From an uncultured Prevotellaceae bacterium (lineage in GTDB: Bacteria; Bacteroidota; Bacteroidia; Bacteroidales; Bacteroidaceae): a DNA stretch of 64,000 nucleotides. The position numbers and the translations under genes are program-made. Where the stretch lies: NCBI GenBank assembly GCA_902784755.1, contig CACZVX010000017.1, forward strand, positions 1 through 64,000, written 5' to 3'. Below are positions 46,427 to 54,619 of this stretch, in pieces; the first letter of the stretch is position 1; every line of letters begins with the position of its first letter. Under the pieces are notes generated by a model. That model was not told the origin of the DNA. It saw nothing but the letters and a program-made list of their open reading frames with translations, and ran no database searches.

Positions 46427-47872
46427 TTATTCCTGCGGCACGTCATGCATCTTTCTCACCTTTAGCATAAACCAGATTAGCAGCGCGAAGGCAAACAAGG
46501 CAGATACGGTGTAACCAACAGCCATGGGAGCGCCGAGTGTGTTGGGCGATACGAGGATGAACATAGTGCAGACCGCGGTCATGAATAGCGCCGGCAGAAG
46601 TGTGATGATGTAGGGCTTGCGATTACGGGCTAGATAGACGGTGATGGCCCAGAGGGTGAAGACGGAAAGGGTCTGATTACCCCAGCCGAAATAGCCCCAG
46701 ATGATGTTGAATCCGTCAGCATTACTGATGTTGAAAAAGAGCAGTCCGAACGTGGCGGCGAAAAGCGGTATGCAGATGTACAGGCGGCTGCGCACGGTCT
46801 TTTGTTCTAAATGAAAGAATTCAGCGAGAATGAGTCTGGCCGATCGCAGAGAAGTGTCGCCTGTGGTGATGGGAGCGGCCACGACACCCAGCATCACTAG
46901 AAGTCCACCGAAGAGGCCCAGCCAACCTTCGCTCACCACCGTCACCACCTTCGGAGCCGACATGGTTGCCTCGGGCGCATGACCCAGAATGGCTTCACCC
47001 GAGCCTCCATAGAAGAAATACATAGAGATGGTTGCCCATATGAGTGCGACGATGCCTTCCGTGATCATAGACCCGTAGAAGATAGGGCGTCCCAAATGCT
47101 CACTCTTCATGCAGCGTGCCATCAATGGACTCTGTGTGGCGTGAAAACCGCTGATAGCACCACAGGCAATGGTGATGAACAGGGCAGGGAAGATGGGGGT
47201 GCCGTTCATGGGCGTCAATCCGTCGGTCAGTTCGGGCAGCGAAGGCCATTTCACGAAGAGGATAACCATCATAGCCGCTGCCATGAAAATCATGGAAACG
47301 GCAAAAACTGGGTAGATTTTCCCGATGATCTTGCTGATGGGCAGGATGGAGGCAATGAGATAATAGACAAAGATGAGCGCACACCAGAAATAGATCCAGC
47401 GGATGTCCTCGCCGCAGATATCGCCCAGGATGATGGCGGGGCTATAGACAAACACGGCACCTACCATGATAAGCATGAATACGGTGAAGACGAGCATAAT
47501 TTTCTTCGTGGTTTGCCCGAGATAGCGCCCCACCAGTTCCGGTTGTCCGATGCCGCTGTGCCTCAGTGAAATCATTCCTGCCAGATAGTCATGGGTGGCA
47601 CCGGCAAAGATGCAGCCCAACACAATCCAAAGATAGGCCGACGGTCCGAATTTCGCTCCCATGATGGCACCGAAAATGGGGCCAGTGCCGGCAATGTTGA
47701 GGAACTGTATCATGAAAATCTTCCATGACGGCAGCACCATGAAATCCACCCCGTCAGCTTTGGCGATGGCGGGTGTCACCCGATTGTCGGGTCCGAAAGT
47801 TTTTTCCACGAAACGGCCATAAAGAAGATAGCCCAGAATGAGGGCAATGAGGCTCAAAGTGAATGTAACCAT
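46427..47872 (-). CDS. cstA: Carbon starvation protein A family transporter
   Basis: A 481-residue membrane protein with about 14 hydrophobic segments, in the short CstA branch. Typical regions: FGPDNRVTPAIAKADGVDFM at the N-terminus, FLNIAGTGPIFGAIMGAKFG, AGATHDYLAGMISLRHSG, and ISGFHATQSPLMARCM. CstA and its relative BtsT take up peptides or pyruvate under carbon limitation; the substrate here is not known. It is convergent with pepD, whose product would handle peptides. No signal peptide; start is the ATG at 47872. Confidence 0.9.
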   Translation of the reverse strand: MVTFTLSLIALILGYLLYGRFVEKTFGPDNRVTPAIAKADGVDFMVLPSWKIFMIQFLNIAGTGPIFGAIMGAKFGPSAYLWIVLGCIFAGATHDYLAGMISLRHSGIGQPELVGRYLGQTTKKIMLVFTVFMLIMVGAVFVYSPAIILGDICGEDIRWIYFWCALIFVYYLIASILPISKIIGKIYPVFAVSMIFMAAAMMVILFVKWPSLPELTDGLTPMNGTPIFPALFITIACGAISGFHATQSPLMARCMKSEHLGRPIFYGSMITEGIVALIWATISMYFFYGGSGEAILGHAPEATMSAPKVVTVVSEGWLGLFGGLLVMLGVVAAPITTGDTSLRSARLILAEFFHLEQKTVRSRLYICIPLFAATFGLLFFNISNADGFNIIWGYFGWGNQTLSVFTLWAITVYLARNRKPYIITLLPALFMTAVCTMFILVSPNTLGAPMAVGYTVSALFAFALLIWFMLKVRKMHDVPQE

Positions 47873-48081
47873 TATCCTTAATCTATTCCTTTAAAACAAA
47901 ATCGGCTGCAAAAGTAATCAAATTTTATTTAAACGCAAAGATTTTGTTTGGTTTTGTTGTAGATATGGCTAATAATGTTTGGAATCGTAATTTGTGGTGT
48001 TGCATCTTTTGGTTGCCTAACCATCCTTCCCCTCCTTCGAAAGGAGGAGACATGGAACTCTTCTGGGTCCCTTATGAGTGT

Positions 48082-48113
48082 GCAAAAAAAAGTCCTCCCT
48101 ATGCAGGGAGGAT
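48082..48113 (-). terminator. Intrinsic terminator of metY
   Basis: On the minus strand TCCTCCCT pairs with AGGGAGGA across ATGC-type loop bases and is followed by eight T. A further hairpin (CCTCCTTCGAAAGGAGG) lies at 48033-48049. Confidence 0.8.
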
Positions 48114-48131
48114 TTGAGTGGGGCTCCTTTC

Positions 48132-49415
48132 TTAAACCTTATCTAATGCCTGACGGATGTCGTCAAGAATGTCTTCCACATCCTCAATGCCTACGGAGAG
48201 GCGGATGAGATCTGGAGCTACACCGGCTTCGTACAACTGCTCATCACTCATCTGACGATGGGTATGAGAGGCGGGATGGAGCACACAGGTGCGGGCATCG
48301 GCTACGTGAGTGACGATGGCGATGAGCTCTAGGGAGTCCATGAACTTGATGGCGGTCTCGCGGGTGCCCTTCAGTCCGAAGGCCATCACACCACAGGAAC
48401 CGTTGGGTAGGTATTTCTGAGCACGCTCGTAGTTGGCATCACCTTTCAGGCCACTATAGTTCACCCATGCCACACGGGGATCATTTGAGAGGAACTCGGC
48501 CACACACTGGGCATTGCGGCAATGCTGCGGCATACGCAAATGGAGCGTCTCCAAACCGAGGTTAAGCAGGAATGAATTCTGCGGAGCTGGAATGGAACCA
48601 AGGTCGCGCATCAGCTGACTGACGATCTTCGTGCAGTAAGCCATCTTTCCGAATGCCTTAGTATAAGTGAGCCCGTGGTAGGATTCATCAGGCGTGGTAA
48701 GACCTGGGTATTTCTCTGCGTGAGCCTCCCAGTCGAAGTTGCCACTGTCAACGACGCATCCACCCACCTGTGTTGCGTGGCCGTCCATGTATTTCGTAGT
48801 GGAGTGGGTGATGATGTCGGCACCCCATTCGAAGGGACGGCAGTTGACAGGTGTGGCAAACGTGTTGTCGATAATCAGAGGTACACCATTCTTATGTGCA
48901 ATGCGTGAGAACTTCTCAATATCGAGCACGTTGCAGCTGGGGTTAGAGATGGTCTCACCGAAGAGCAGTTTTGTATTAGGACGGAAGGCAGCTTGAATCT
49001 CCTCTTCGCTGGCTTCGGGGTTGACGAAGGTGCATTCAATGCCAAGTTTCTCAAGCGTCACGCCGAAGAGATTGAAAGTACCACCGTAGATTTCATTTGA
49101 AGTCACAATGTGGTCGCCAGCACCGCAGATATTGAAGACGGCGAAGAAATTGGCTGCTTGTCCACTGCTGGTGAGCACAGCTCCAACACCGCCTTCAAGG
49201 GCAGCTATTTTGCTGGCCACGGCATCGTTGGTGGGGTTCTGCAGACGTGTATAGAAATAGCCTTCTTTCTTGAGATCGAAAAGCATGGCCATCTCTTCAG
49301 AATTATCATACTTGAAGGTTGTGCTTTGGATAATGGGCAGTACGCGTGGGTCACCGTTCTTGGGCTCCCATCCTGCCTGCACGCAAAGTGTGGCGGTTTT
49401 AAGGTTCTTCTTCAT
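48132..49415 (-). CDS. metY: O-acetylhomoserine sulfhydrylase / aminocarboxypropyltransferase
   Basis: A PLP enzyme of the Cys/Met metabolism family, 427 aa, that forms homocysteine from O-acetylhomoserine and sulfide. The PLP lysine sits in THSTTKYMDGHA; other family stretches are QAGWEPKNGDPRVLPIIQST, YFYTRLQNPTNDAV, SSGQAANFFA, IDNTFATP and HVADARTCVLHPASHTHRQM. The start is the ATG at 49415; a reading from 49448 would begin inside the TACCTTTG -7 box (49446-49453). No SAM riboswitch is visible in the short leader. Confidence 0.95.
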   Translation of the reverse strand: MKKNLKTATLCVQAGWEPKNGDPRVLPIIQSTTFKYDNSEEMAMLFDLKKEGYFYTRLQNPTNDAVASKIAALEGGVGAVLTSSGQAANFFAVFNICGAGDHIVTSNEIYGGTFNLFGVTLEKLGIECTFVNPEASEEEIQAAFRPNTKLLFGETISNPSCNVLDIEKFSRIAHKNGVPLIIDNTFATPVNCRPFEWGADIITHSTTKYMDGHATQVGGCVVDSGNFDWEAHAEKYPGLTTPDESYHGLTYTKAFGKMAYCTKIVSQLMRDLGSIPAPQNSFLLNLGLETLHLRMPQHCRNAQCVAEFLSNDPRVAWVNYSGLKGDANYERAQKYLPNGSCGVMAFGLKGTRETAIKFMDSLELIAIVTHVADARTCVLHPASHTHRQMSDEQLYEAGVAPDLIRLSVGIEDVEDILDDIRQALDKV

Positions 49416-49445
49416 GACTTTTTTATTGTTGCTTGTTTGTGGGTA

Positions 49446-49504
49446 CAAAGGTACAATTTTTTACTATATTTTTATCACCGAATAAAAAAAAAGTATTATC
49501 TTTG
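49446..49504. promoter_or_regulatory. Divergent promoters of metY and the DUF4359-like gene
   Basis: TACCTTTG at 49446-49453 on the minus strand (metY) and TATCTTTG at 49497-49504 on the plus strand (gene at 49544) face away from each other over 43 bp of AT-rich DNA. Confidence 0.6.
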
Positions 49505-49543
49505 CAGAGAAAACCATTTATCATCCAGAAAAGCATTTGTATT

Positions 49544-49828
49544 ATGAAAAAGGTGTTGTTGACTATAGTGCTGATTCTTGTTATTTTGGCAGGAGCTTGC
49601 GCACTGACAAATCCTTCGAAAGAGAAGCATATTGACGCCATTCAGGATGCCTATATGGGCAATCTCGACGACAAGAGCTATGATTTTCTCGACGGCAAAT
49701 CGCTTACCAAAATCTTACTGCAAAACAGTCTCGAATACAAGAGTTTTGGTCTCTGCAGCACGGGCAGAATTCTCGATAAAGATGTGTCGTTTGGTATCCT
49801 TGGACACGTTTTCGTACTTGAAAAATAA
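49544..49828 (+). CDS. Small DUF4359-like secreted/anchored protein
   Basis: A 94-residue protein with an N-terminal signal-anchor (LLTIVLILVILAGACALTNP) and the NPSKEKHIDAIQDAY start that recalls DUF4359 proteins, followed by a C-terminal part (SFGLCSTGRILDKDVSFGIL, GHVFVL). The function is unknown. A Cys in LAGAC could serve as a lipobox. It sits just ahead of the M48 lipoprotein gene (21 bp), so the two are probably co-transcribed. Confidence 0.7.
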   Translation: MKKVLLTIVLILVILAGACALTNPSKEKHIDAIQDAYMGNLDDKSYDFLDGKSLTKILLQNSLEYKSFGLCSTGRILDKDVSFGILGHVFVLEK

Positions 49829-49849
49829 TCATATTAAATCTAAATTACA

Positions 49850-50755
49850 ATGAGAAAGTTAAGAATAATGCTGGCCACCGCACTGGTAGTGTTACTGGCC
49901 GCTTGTGGTACAACCCGCACTGTGCCCCTGACTGGCAGAACACAGAAAGTAGCAGACAATGCACAGATGCTGAGCCTCTCCTTGCAGGAGTATCAGACCT
50001 ACATGAAGACCGCCAAGAAATCGACCAATGCCACAAACACCGCTATGGTGGAGCGAGTAGGTAAGCGACTGGCTGCTGCCGTGGAGACCTATCTGAAGCA
50101 GAATGGCTACGAAAGTGAGCTGCAGGGCTATCAGTGGGAATTCAACCTCGTGCAGGACAAGGAAGTGAACGCTTGGTGCATGCCTGGCGGAAAGATCGTG
50201 GTCTATGAGGGACTGCTGCCCGTGACACAGACGGAAGACGCATTGGCAATCGTGCTTGGCCACGAGATAGCTCACGCTGTGGCAATGCATTCGGCTGAGC
50301 AGTATCAGAAGAAACTTAACCAGCAGACTGGACTTCAGGCTGGCGCCGTTTTGGCACAGGTTCTCGGTGTGGGCTCTACGATGACTTCCGCAGGCGTGCA
50401 GGTTGCCCAGCAATATCTGAGCTTCCGCAACCTGAGTTATTCGCGCGATCATGAGAGCGAGGCCGACCATCTGGGTCTGATCTTCGCTGCCATGGCAGGT
50501 TATAATCCTGAAGTGGCCATCGACTTCTGGGGCCGCATGGGATCAAGCAATGTGCCTGAGTGGCAGAGTTCACACCCCAGCAACGAGAATCGTATCGCTG
50601 CCATCAAGCAGCAGATGCCCGAGGCCCTGAAGTATTATAATGCAGCCAAGGCTGCTTCTACGCCAAAGGCTACCACCACTACAAAGAAGTCAACTTCCAC
50701 CAAGAAGTCAACGACCTCCAAGAAGAGTGGCAACAGTTTTAAAATCGGCGGTTGA
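49850..50755 (+). CDS. M48-family metalloprotease lipoprotein
   Basis: A 301-residue lipoprotein (lipobox LLAAC) with an M48 (HtpX/LoiP-like) zinc protease domain. The catalytic motif is LGHEIAHAVAMHS (HExxH) and the third ligand Glu lies in SRDHESEADHLG. Related periplasmic proteases act in envelope protein quality control. The C-terminal 40 residues are a low-complexity Thr/Lys/Ser tail (TTTTKKSTSTKKSTTSKKS) encoded by near-repeats of AAGAAGTCAAC, likely surface- or wall-contacting linker. The next gene, 8 bp downstream, encodes a second HExxH protein. Confidence 0.9.
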   Translation: MRKLRIMLATALVVLLAACGTTRTVPLTGRTQKVADNAQMLSLSLQEYQTYMKTAKKSTNATNTAMVERVGKRLAAAVETYLKQNGYESELQGYQWEFNLVQDKEVNAWCMPGGKIVVYEGLLPVTQTEDALAIVLGHEIAHAVAMHSAEQYQKKLNQQTGLQAGAVLAQVLGVGSTMTSAGVQVAQQYLSFRNLSYSRDHESEADHLGLIFAAMAGYNPEVAIDFWGRMGSSNVPEWQSSHPSNENRIAAIKQQMPEALKYYNAAKAASTPKATTTTKKSTSTKKSTTSKKSGNSFKIGG

Positions 50756-50763
50756 ATAGTCTG

Positions 50764-51216
50764 ATGATGATTTTCCGTGCACCGAGGCCTTCACGCGTGA
50801 AAAACATGGAGGCCTCGGTAAGCCGTTTCTGGTGCAGAAAGGGCTATACGGGTATCACTATTTTCGGACATATCTTCACCCGAACACAGGAGGATGCCGA
50901 CAAGTTTAACAGTAAGTTCGACGCATTGAAGAACCATGAGATGATACATGTGCGCCAGGCACAGTCGCTTTATGACAGTTGGTTTCTCTTCTATGTGCGC
51001 TACCTATGGTTCTCGCTGATGGCAGTCGGTTATGTACGCAGGATGAAAGGCGCCATGTACTATCTGAATCCGTTTGAGATAGAAGCCTACCGTTACATGT
51101 GGGAGCGCGACTATCTGGAACGTTGTAGCGAAGGGGCTGTGGGATGGCGCGAATTCGCTCATATGTCGCTGGCTGCACGCATGCGTTACGTGAAGAAGTA
51201 CAATATTGCGCACTGA
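50764..51216 (+). CDS. Small putative HExxH metalloprotein
   Basis: A 150-residue protein of unknown family. It contains NHEMIHVRQAQ, an HExxH zinc motif, followed about 50 residues later by NPFEIEAYRYMWERD, whose Glu could be a third ligand, and an amphipathic/hydrophobic helix between (FYVRYLWFSLMAVGYVRR). This is the arrangement of a minimal gluzincin. It starts 8 bp after the M48 lipoprotein gene, so both are translated from the same mRNA; a TTG start at 50752 overlapping the previous stop is less likely. No signal peptide is present. The protease activity is inferred from the motif. Confidence 0.7.
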   Translation: MMIFRAPRPSRVKNMEASVSRFWCRKGYTGITIFGHIFTRTQEDADKFNSKFDALKNHEMIHVRQAQSLYDSWFLFYVRYLWFSLMAVGYVRRMKGAMYYLNPFEIEAYRYMWERDYLERCSEGAVGWREFAHMSLAARMRYVKKYNIAH

Positions 51217-51294
51217 CTGCAAACTTTTGCGAACTGACGCTTAAAATGAACATTTTTGCGAATGCGTTTTTTTGGCGGGTTCGCTTTTTTCTTC

Positions 51295-51302
51295 TATCTT
51301 TG
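51295..51302 (+). promoter_or_regulatory. -7 box TATCTTTG directly before the HTH regulator
   Basis: The box ends 4 bp before the ATG at 51307 (TATCTTTGCACTATG), so a transcript from it would be essentially leaderless. Confidence 0.55.
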
Positions 51303-51306
51303 CACT

Positions 51307-51996
51307 ATGATTGAATTCCTGACATCGAATTTCGTGCTGAGCAACCGCGAGTTGTTTCTAGTCATCATCGCAAGTGTGATCTACGTGGTGCTTTTTGTGG
51401 TGACCTTCCTCAACAGCCGGCGTAAGATTCTCCAACTGCGCGAACGTATTAATAAGGTACACGCGTTGAAGGAGGAGCAGGAGGCGCAGAGCGAGCAGAG
51501 TATCGAGGCCAACCGTAAGAAGATTGCCGAACTGGAGAACCTGCTGAAGAAACTCGGTGATGAGAACTCAATGCTGAAACTGGAACTGGAAGAACGAAAG
51601 GCCAAGCTCGACTACGCCAATACGCTCGCCATTATCGACAATGAGAAGCGTCAGCAGGCAGAGTCGGTCATCTTCGGTTCTGACATCTATGCGAAAATCA
51701 AGGATCTGATCGACCGTGGACAGACGATGGGCAAGGAAGACTGGAAACGGCTGACGGAACTGGTGGACAGCATCTATTCGGGGTTCACTGGAAAACTTTA
51801 CAGTTTATATCGGATGAACGAGCACGATTACCACGTGAGTCTGCTCATTAAGATCCACTTACAGCCCAAGGAGATAGCAACGCTGACGGCTCATAGCAAG
51901 GAGAGTGTGTCATCGACCCGCAGCCGTCTTTACCAGAAGATTTTCGGACAGAAAGCATCGCCCAAGGAGTGGGATGATTTCATCCTTTCATTATGA
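51307..51996 (+). CDS. Membrane-anchored helix-turn-helix regulator
   Basis: A 229-residue protein: N-terminal membrane helix (residues about 15-38, LFLVIIASVIYVVLFVVTFL), long coiled coil (about 45-115, charged heptads ending KLELEERKAKLDYA), a linker, and a C-terminal domain with an HTH of the kind at the end of Bacteroidetes tetratricopeptide regulators (VSLLIKIHLQPKEIATLTAH followed by SKESVSSTRSRLYQKIFGQK). The usual sensor repeats are missing, leaving only the anchor and coiled coil. It may sense the membrane state and regulate the nearby protease or NfeD/SPFH genes; that is inference. Confidence 0.8.
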   Translation: MIEFLTSNFVLSNRELFLVIIASVIYVVLFVVTFLNSRRKILQLRERINKVHALKEEQEAQSEQSIEANRKKIAELENLLKKLGDENSMLKLELEERKAKLDYANTLAIIDNEKRQQAESVIFGSDIYAKIKDLIDRGQTMGKEDWKRLTELVDSIYSGFTGKLYSLYRMNEHDYHVSLLIKIHLQPKEIATLTAHSKESVSSTRSRLYQKIFGQKASPKEWDDFILSL

Positions 51997-52026
51997 TAGA
52001 AGTAAACTTTTTAAATAGATTAGATT

Positions 52027-52473
52027 ATGATAGAGTATTTCGCAGACCACATGTGGCAACTATGGACGGTGGTAGCCGTCGTTTGCCTGATTCTTGAATT
52101 GATGAACGGTGATTTCTTCATCATGTGTTTTGCTATCGGCGGTGTCTGCTCTGCCATTGCCGCTGCTGTTGGTGCCGGTGTTTACTGGCAATTGGGCATC
52201 TTCGCTTTGTGCTCAGTGTTGAGCCTCTTCTTCGTGCGTCCTGCAGCCTTGCGCTATCTGCATAAGAACGATGACCAAAGGGTGAGTAATGCTGACGCCA
52301 TTATCGGTCGTGAAGGACGTGTGGTGGAGACCATCGAGGCCGACGGTTTCGGACGCGTGGCCATCGATGGCGATGTATGGAAGGCTGTCACTGAGGATGG
52401 TTCGCCTATAGAGAAAGGCAAGAAAGTGACCGTTGTCTCCCGTGAGAGTATTATTATTACCGTAAAATTATAA
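52027..52473 (+). CDS. NfeD-family membrane protein
   Basis: A 148-residue short NfeD (NfeD1b) protein: two to three membrane helices (LWTVVAVVCLILELM, FFIMCFAIGGVCSAIAAAVG, LGIFALCSVLSLFFV) followed by a soluble OB-fold (AIIGREGRVVETIEADGFGR, DGSPIEKGKKVTVVSRES). NfeD proteins pair with SPFH/stomatin proteins, exactly as here, and are thought to act on membrane microdomains or protein quality control. Confidence 0.9.
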   Translation: MIEYFADHMWQLWTVVAVVCLILELMNGDFFIMCFAIGGVCSAIAAAVGAGVYWQLGIFALCSVLSLFFVRPAALRYLHKNDDQRVSNADAIIGREGRVVETIEADGFGRVAIDGDVWKAVTEDGSPIEKGKKVTVVSRESIIITVKL

Positions 52474-52494
52474 ACTTTTAAAACTATAAAAATT

Positions 52495-53454
52495 ATGGAG
52501 ATTAACACTGGATTAATTGTATTGATTATTATTGTGGTCTTGGCACTGATTCTTGTCAAGAAGAGTCTTATTATCATTCCTCAGAGCGAAACGAAGATTG
52601 TAGAGCGCCTAGGTAAGTATTACGCTACGTTGCAGCCTGGTATCAACCTCATCATTCCATTCATCGACCGCGCCAAAGATATTGTCACACTGAACCGTGG
52701 ACGCTATGTCTATTCGAACACTATTGACCTCCGTGAACAGGTTTACGACTTTGACAAACAGAATGTGATCACGAAAGATAATATCCAGATGCAGATCAAC
52801 GCGCTTCTCTATTTCCAGATTGTGGACCCCTTCAAGGCCGCCTATGAAATCTCGAACCTGCCTAACGCTATCGAGAAACTGACGCAGACGACTCTGCGTA
52901 ACATCATCGGCGAACTGGAACTCGACCAGACACTGACCTCACGCGATACGATCAACACCAAACTTCGCGCCGTGCTCGATGATGCTACCGACAAGTGGGG
53001 CGTGAAGGTGAACCGTGTGGAACTGCAGGACATCACGCCTCCTTCAAGCGTGCTTAACGCCATGGAGAAGCAGATGCAGGCAGAGCGTAACAAGCGTGCG
53101 CAGATTCTGACCTCAGAGGGTGAGAAGGCCGCAGAGATCCTGTCGTCTGAAGGTGAGAAGACGGCTATGATTAACCGTGCCGAAGCCGCCAAGCAGCAGG
53201 CCATCCTGACTGCTGAAGGTGAGGCCCAGGCCCGTATCCGCAAGGCCGAAGCTGAGGCTATTGCCATTGAGAAGATTACTGAGGCAGTCGGCAAGAGTTC
53301 GAATCCTGCCAGCTATCTGTTGGCCCAGAAGTATATCACAATGATGGAAGAACTGGCCAAGGGTAATACTACGAAGACGGTCTATCTGCCATACGAAGCT
53401 ACGAACCTCATGGGCTCTATCGGTGGCATCAAGGATTTGTTCAAGAGTGAATAA
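52495..53454 (+). CDS. SPFH/Band 7 (stomatin/QmcA-like) protein
   Basis: A 319-residue membrane protein: an N-terminal helix (IVLIIIVVLALILVKKSL), the Band 7 domain (IIPQSETKIVERLGKYYATL, PGINLIIPFIDRAKDIV, ITKDNIQMQINALLYFQIVD), and a long helical part rich in Ala/Glu (SEGEKAAEILSSEGEKTAMI) that forms the oligomer stalk. Such proteins build large membrane rings that can house proteases and are partnered with NfeD, located 21 bp upstream. With the M48 and HExxH genes upstream, an envelope-quality-control cluster is plausible. Confidence 0.95.
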   Translation: MEINTGLIVLIIIVVLALILVKKSLIIIPQSETKIVERLGKYYATLQPGINLIIPFIDRAKDIVTLNRGRYVYSNTIDLREQVYDFDKQNVITKDNIQMQINALLYFQIVDPFKAAYEISNLPNAIEKLTQTTLRNIIGELELDQTLTSRDTINTKLRAVLDDATDKWGVKVNRVELQDITPPSSVLNAMEKQMQAERNKRAQILTSEGEKAAEILSSEGEKTAMINRAEAAKQQAILTAEGEAQARIRKAEAEAIAIEKITEAVGKSSNPASYLLAQKYITMMEELAKGNTTKTVYLPYEATNLMGSIGGIKDLFKSE

Positions 53455-53463
53455 TATTAATTA

Positions 53464-53545
53464 GTACACAGAGAAATAGAGACACGGAGTATTTTGTTTT
53501 TATTATATTCTCCTGGCCTCTGTGTCTCTACATCTCTGTCTACAA
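53464..53545. repeat. ACACAGAGA... inverted repeat
   Basis: ACACAGAGAAATAGAGACACGG (from about 53465) faces CTCTGTGTCTCTACATCTCTGT (from about 53518). The same ACACAGAGACACGGAGACAC word lies in both 113-bp arms at 1-113 and 4276-4388. It separates the SPFH gene from the epimerase gene. Confidence 0.8.
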
Positions 53546-53560
53546 AAAAAACGTGAAATA

Positions 53561-54619
53561 ATGAATATATGTATAGTATGTGGAGCACGGCCCAACTTCA
53601 TTAAGGTGGCTCCATTGCTCAGGGCTTTGAAGGACAGGGATTTTCATCATTGTCAGCTGGTCTATGCCGGCTGTGAGGATGATCCTACGCTGGAGGCATC
53701 ACTTTTTGATGATCTCCAGATTTCGCGTCCTGATGTGTTCTTGGGAGTTGACAGTCAAAGTCTGAACGAAATTACCGGGAGGGTGATGGGGGCTTTTGAC
53801 CAGTATCTCGATAAACATCCAGCAGATGTGGTCATTGTCGTCGACGACTTGGCTTCCACAATGGCAGCGGCCATTGTGACTAAAAAGCGTGGCATTCGTC
53901 TTGCACATCTTGTTGCCGGAACCCGTTCGTTCGACATCACCATGCCCAAAGAAGTCAACCGTCTGGTGATTGACGGACTTTCCGACTTGTTGTTTACGGC
54001 TGGTATCTCATCAAGCAGTCGCACCAATACCGAAGGCGTTTCGCAGAACAAGGTGTATATGGTGGGGAACATTCTCATCGATAATCTCCGTTTCTGTCAC
54101 AACCGTTGGAAGCGTCCTGCACTCATGGATGAACTGCAACTCGAGGAAGGAAAGTATTTCGTACTGACTATCAACCGGAAAGCATTGCTGAATGATAAGG
54201 AAAACTTGGAAAGGATGCTGAAAGTGATATCTGAGAATGCCAGTGAAGTGCCAGTGGTTGCTTTCATCCGCCATAATTCATCACTTATTACTTATCACTC
54301 ATCACTCATCACTTATCATTCCTCCCTACCATACTTGGAATTCGGCTATCTGACGGCCAATGCGCAGGGGGTGATTACCGACAGCGGAAATGTTGCCGAA
54401 GAAGCTACATTCAATCATGTGCCATGCATTACACTCAATAGTTATACGGAGCATATCGAGACAGTGAAAGTAGGTACGAATGTGTTGGTAGGTGCGGATG
54501 CAGAACTGTTAGGAAATCAGGTGGCTGAGATGGTTGCTGGAAACTGGAAACACGGTGATTTGCCAGATCGGTGGGATGGGCGCACGGCTGAAAGAATTCT
54601 GCAGATTCTTGAGACCTAG
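53561..54619 (+). CDS. wecB: UDP-N-acetylglucosamine 2-epimerase (WecB-like)
   Basis: A 352-residue GT-B-fold epimerase making UDP-ManNAc for surface polysaccharide. Key parts: ICIVCGARPNFIKVAPLLRA at the start, AHLVAGTRSFD (His region), MPKEVNRLVIDGLSDLLFT, then VITDSGNVAEEATFNHVPCI with the Glu and substrate-binding DSG. Around residues 240-257 the normal connecting segment is occupied by a duplicated SSLITYH, encoded by a 21-bp tandem repeat of intergenic type. The active-site residues appear intact but the loop is altered. Start is the ATG at 53561. The 3' end overlaps the convergent EEP gene by 4 bp. Confidence 0.85.
   Translation: MNICIVCGARPNFIKVAPLLRALKDRDFHHCQLVYAGCEDDPTLEASLFDDLQISRPDVFLGVDSQSLNEITGRVMGAFDQYLDKHPADVVIVVDDLASTMAAAIVTKKRGIRLAHLVAGTRSFDITMPKEVNRLVIDGLSDLLFTAGISSSSRTNTEGVSQNKVYMVGNILIDNLRFCHNRWKRPALMDELQLEEGKYFVLTINRKALLNDKENLERMLKVISENASEVPVVAFIRHNSSLITYHSSLITYHSSLPYLEFGYLTANAQGVITDSGNVAEEATFNHVPCITLNSYTEHIETVKVGTNVLVGADAELLGNQVAEMVAGNWKHGDLPDRWDGRTAERILQILET
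54278..54322 (+). repeat. 21-bp tandem repeat inside the epimerase gene
   Basis: TCATCACTTATTACTTATCAC (54278-54298) and TCATCACTCATCACTTATCAT (54299-54319) encode SSLITYH twice, then SSL. Built of TCATCACT words, as typical non-coding repeats are, it is in frame and has no stop. Confidence 0.9.

Noticed and set aside
46979..47569. 196-codon frame opposite cstA
   Set aside because: Rich in His/Asp/Gly as expected from the complement of membrane helices; cstA on the minus strand is clear.
48132..49445. SAM riboswitch in front of metY
   Set aside because: The leader between the -7 box and the ATG is only about 30 nt, too short for a known SAM aptamer.
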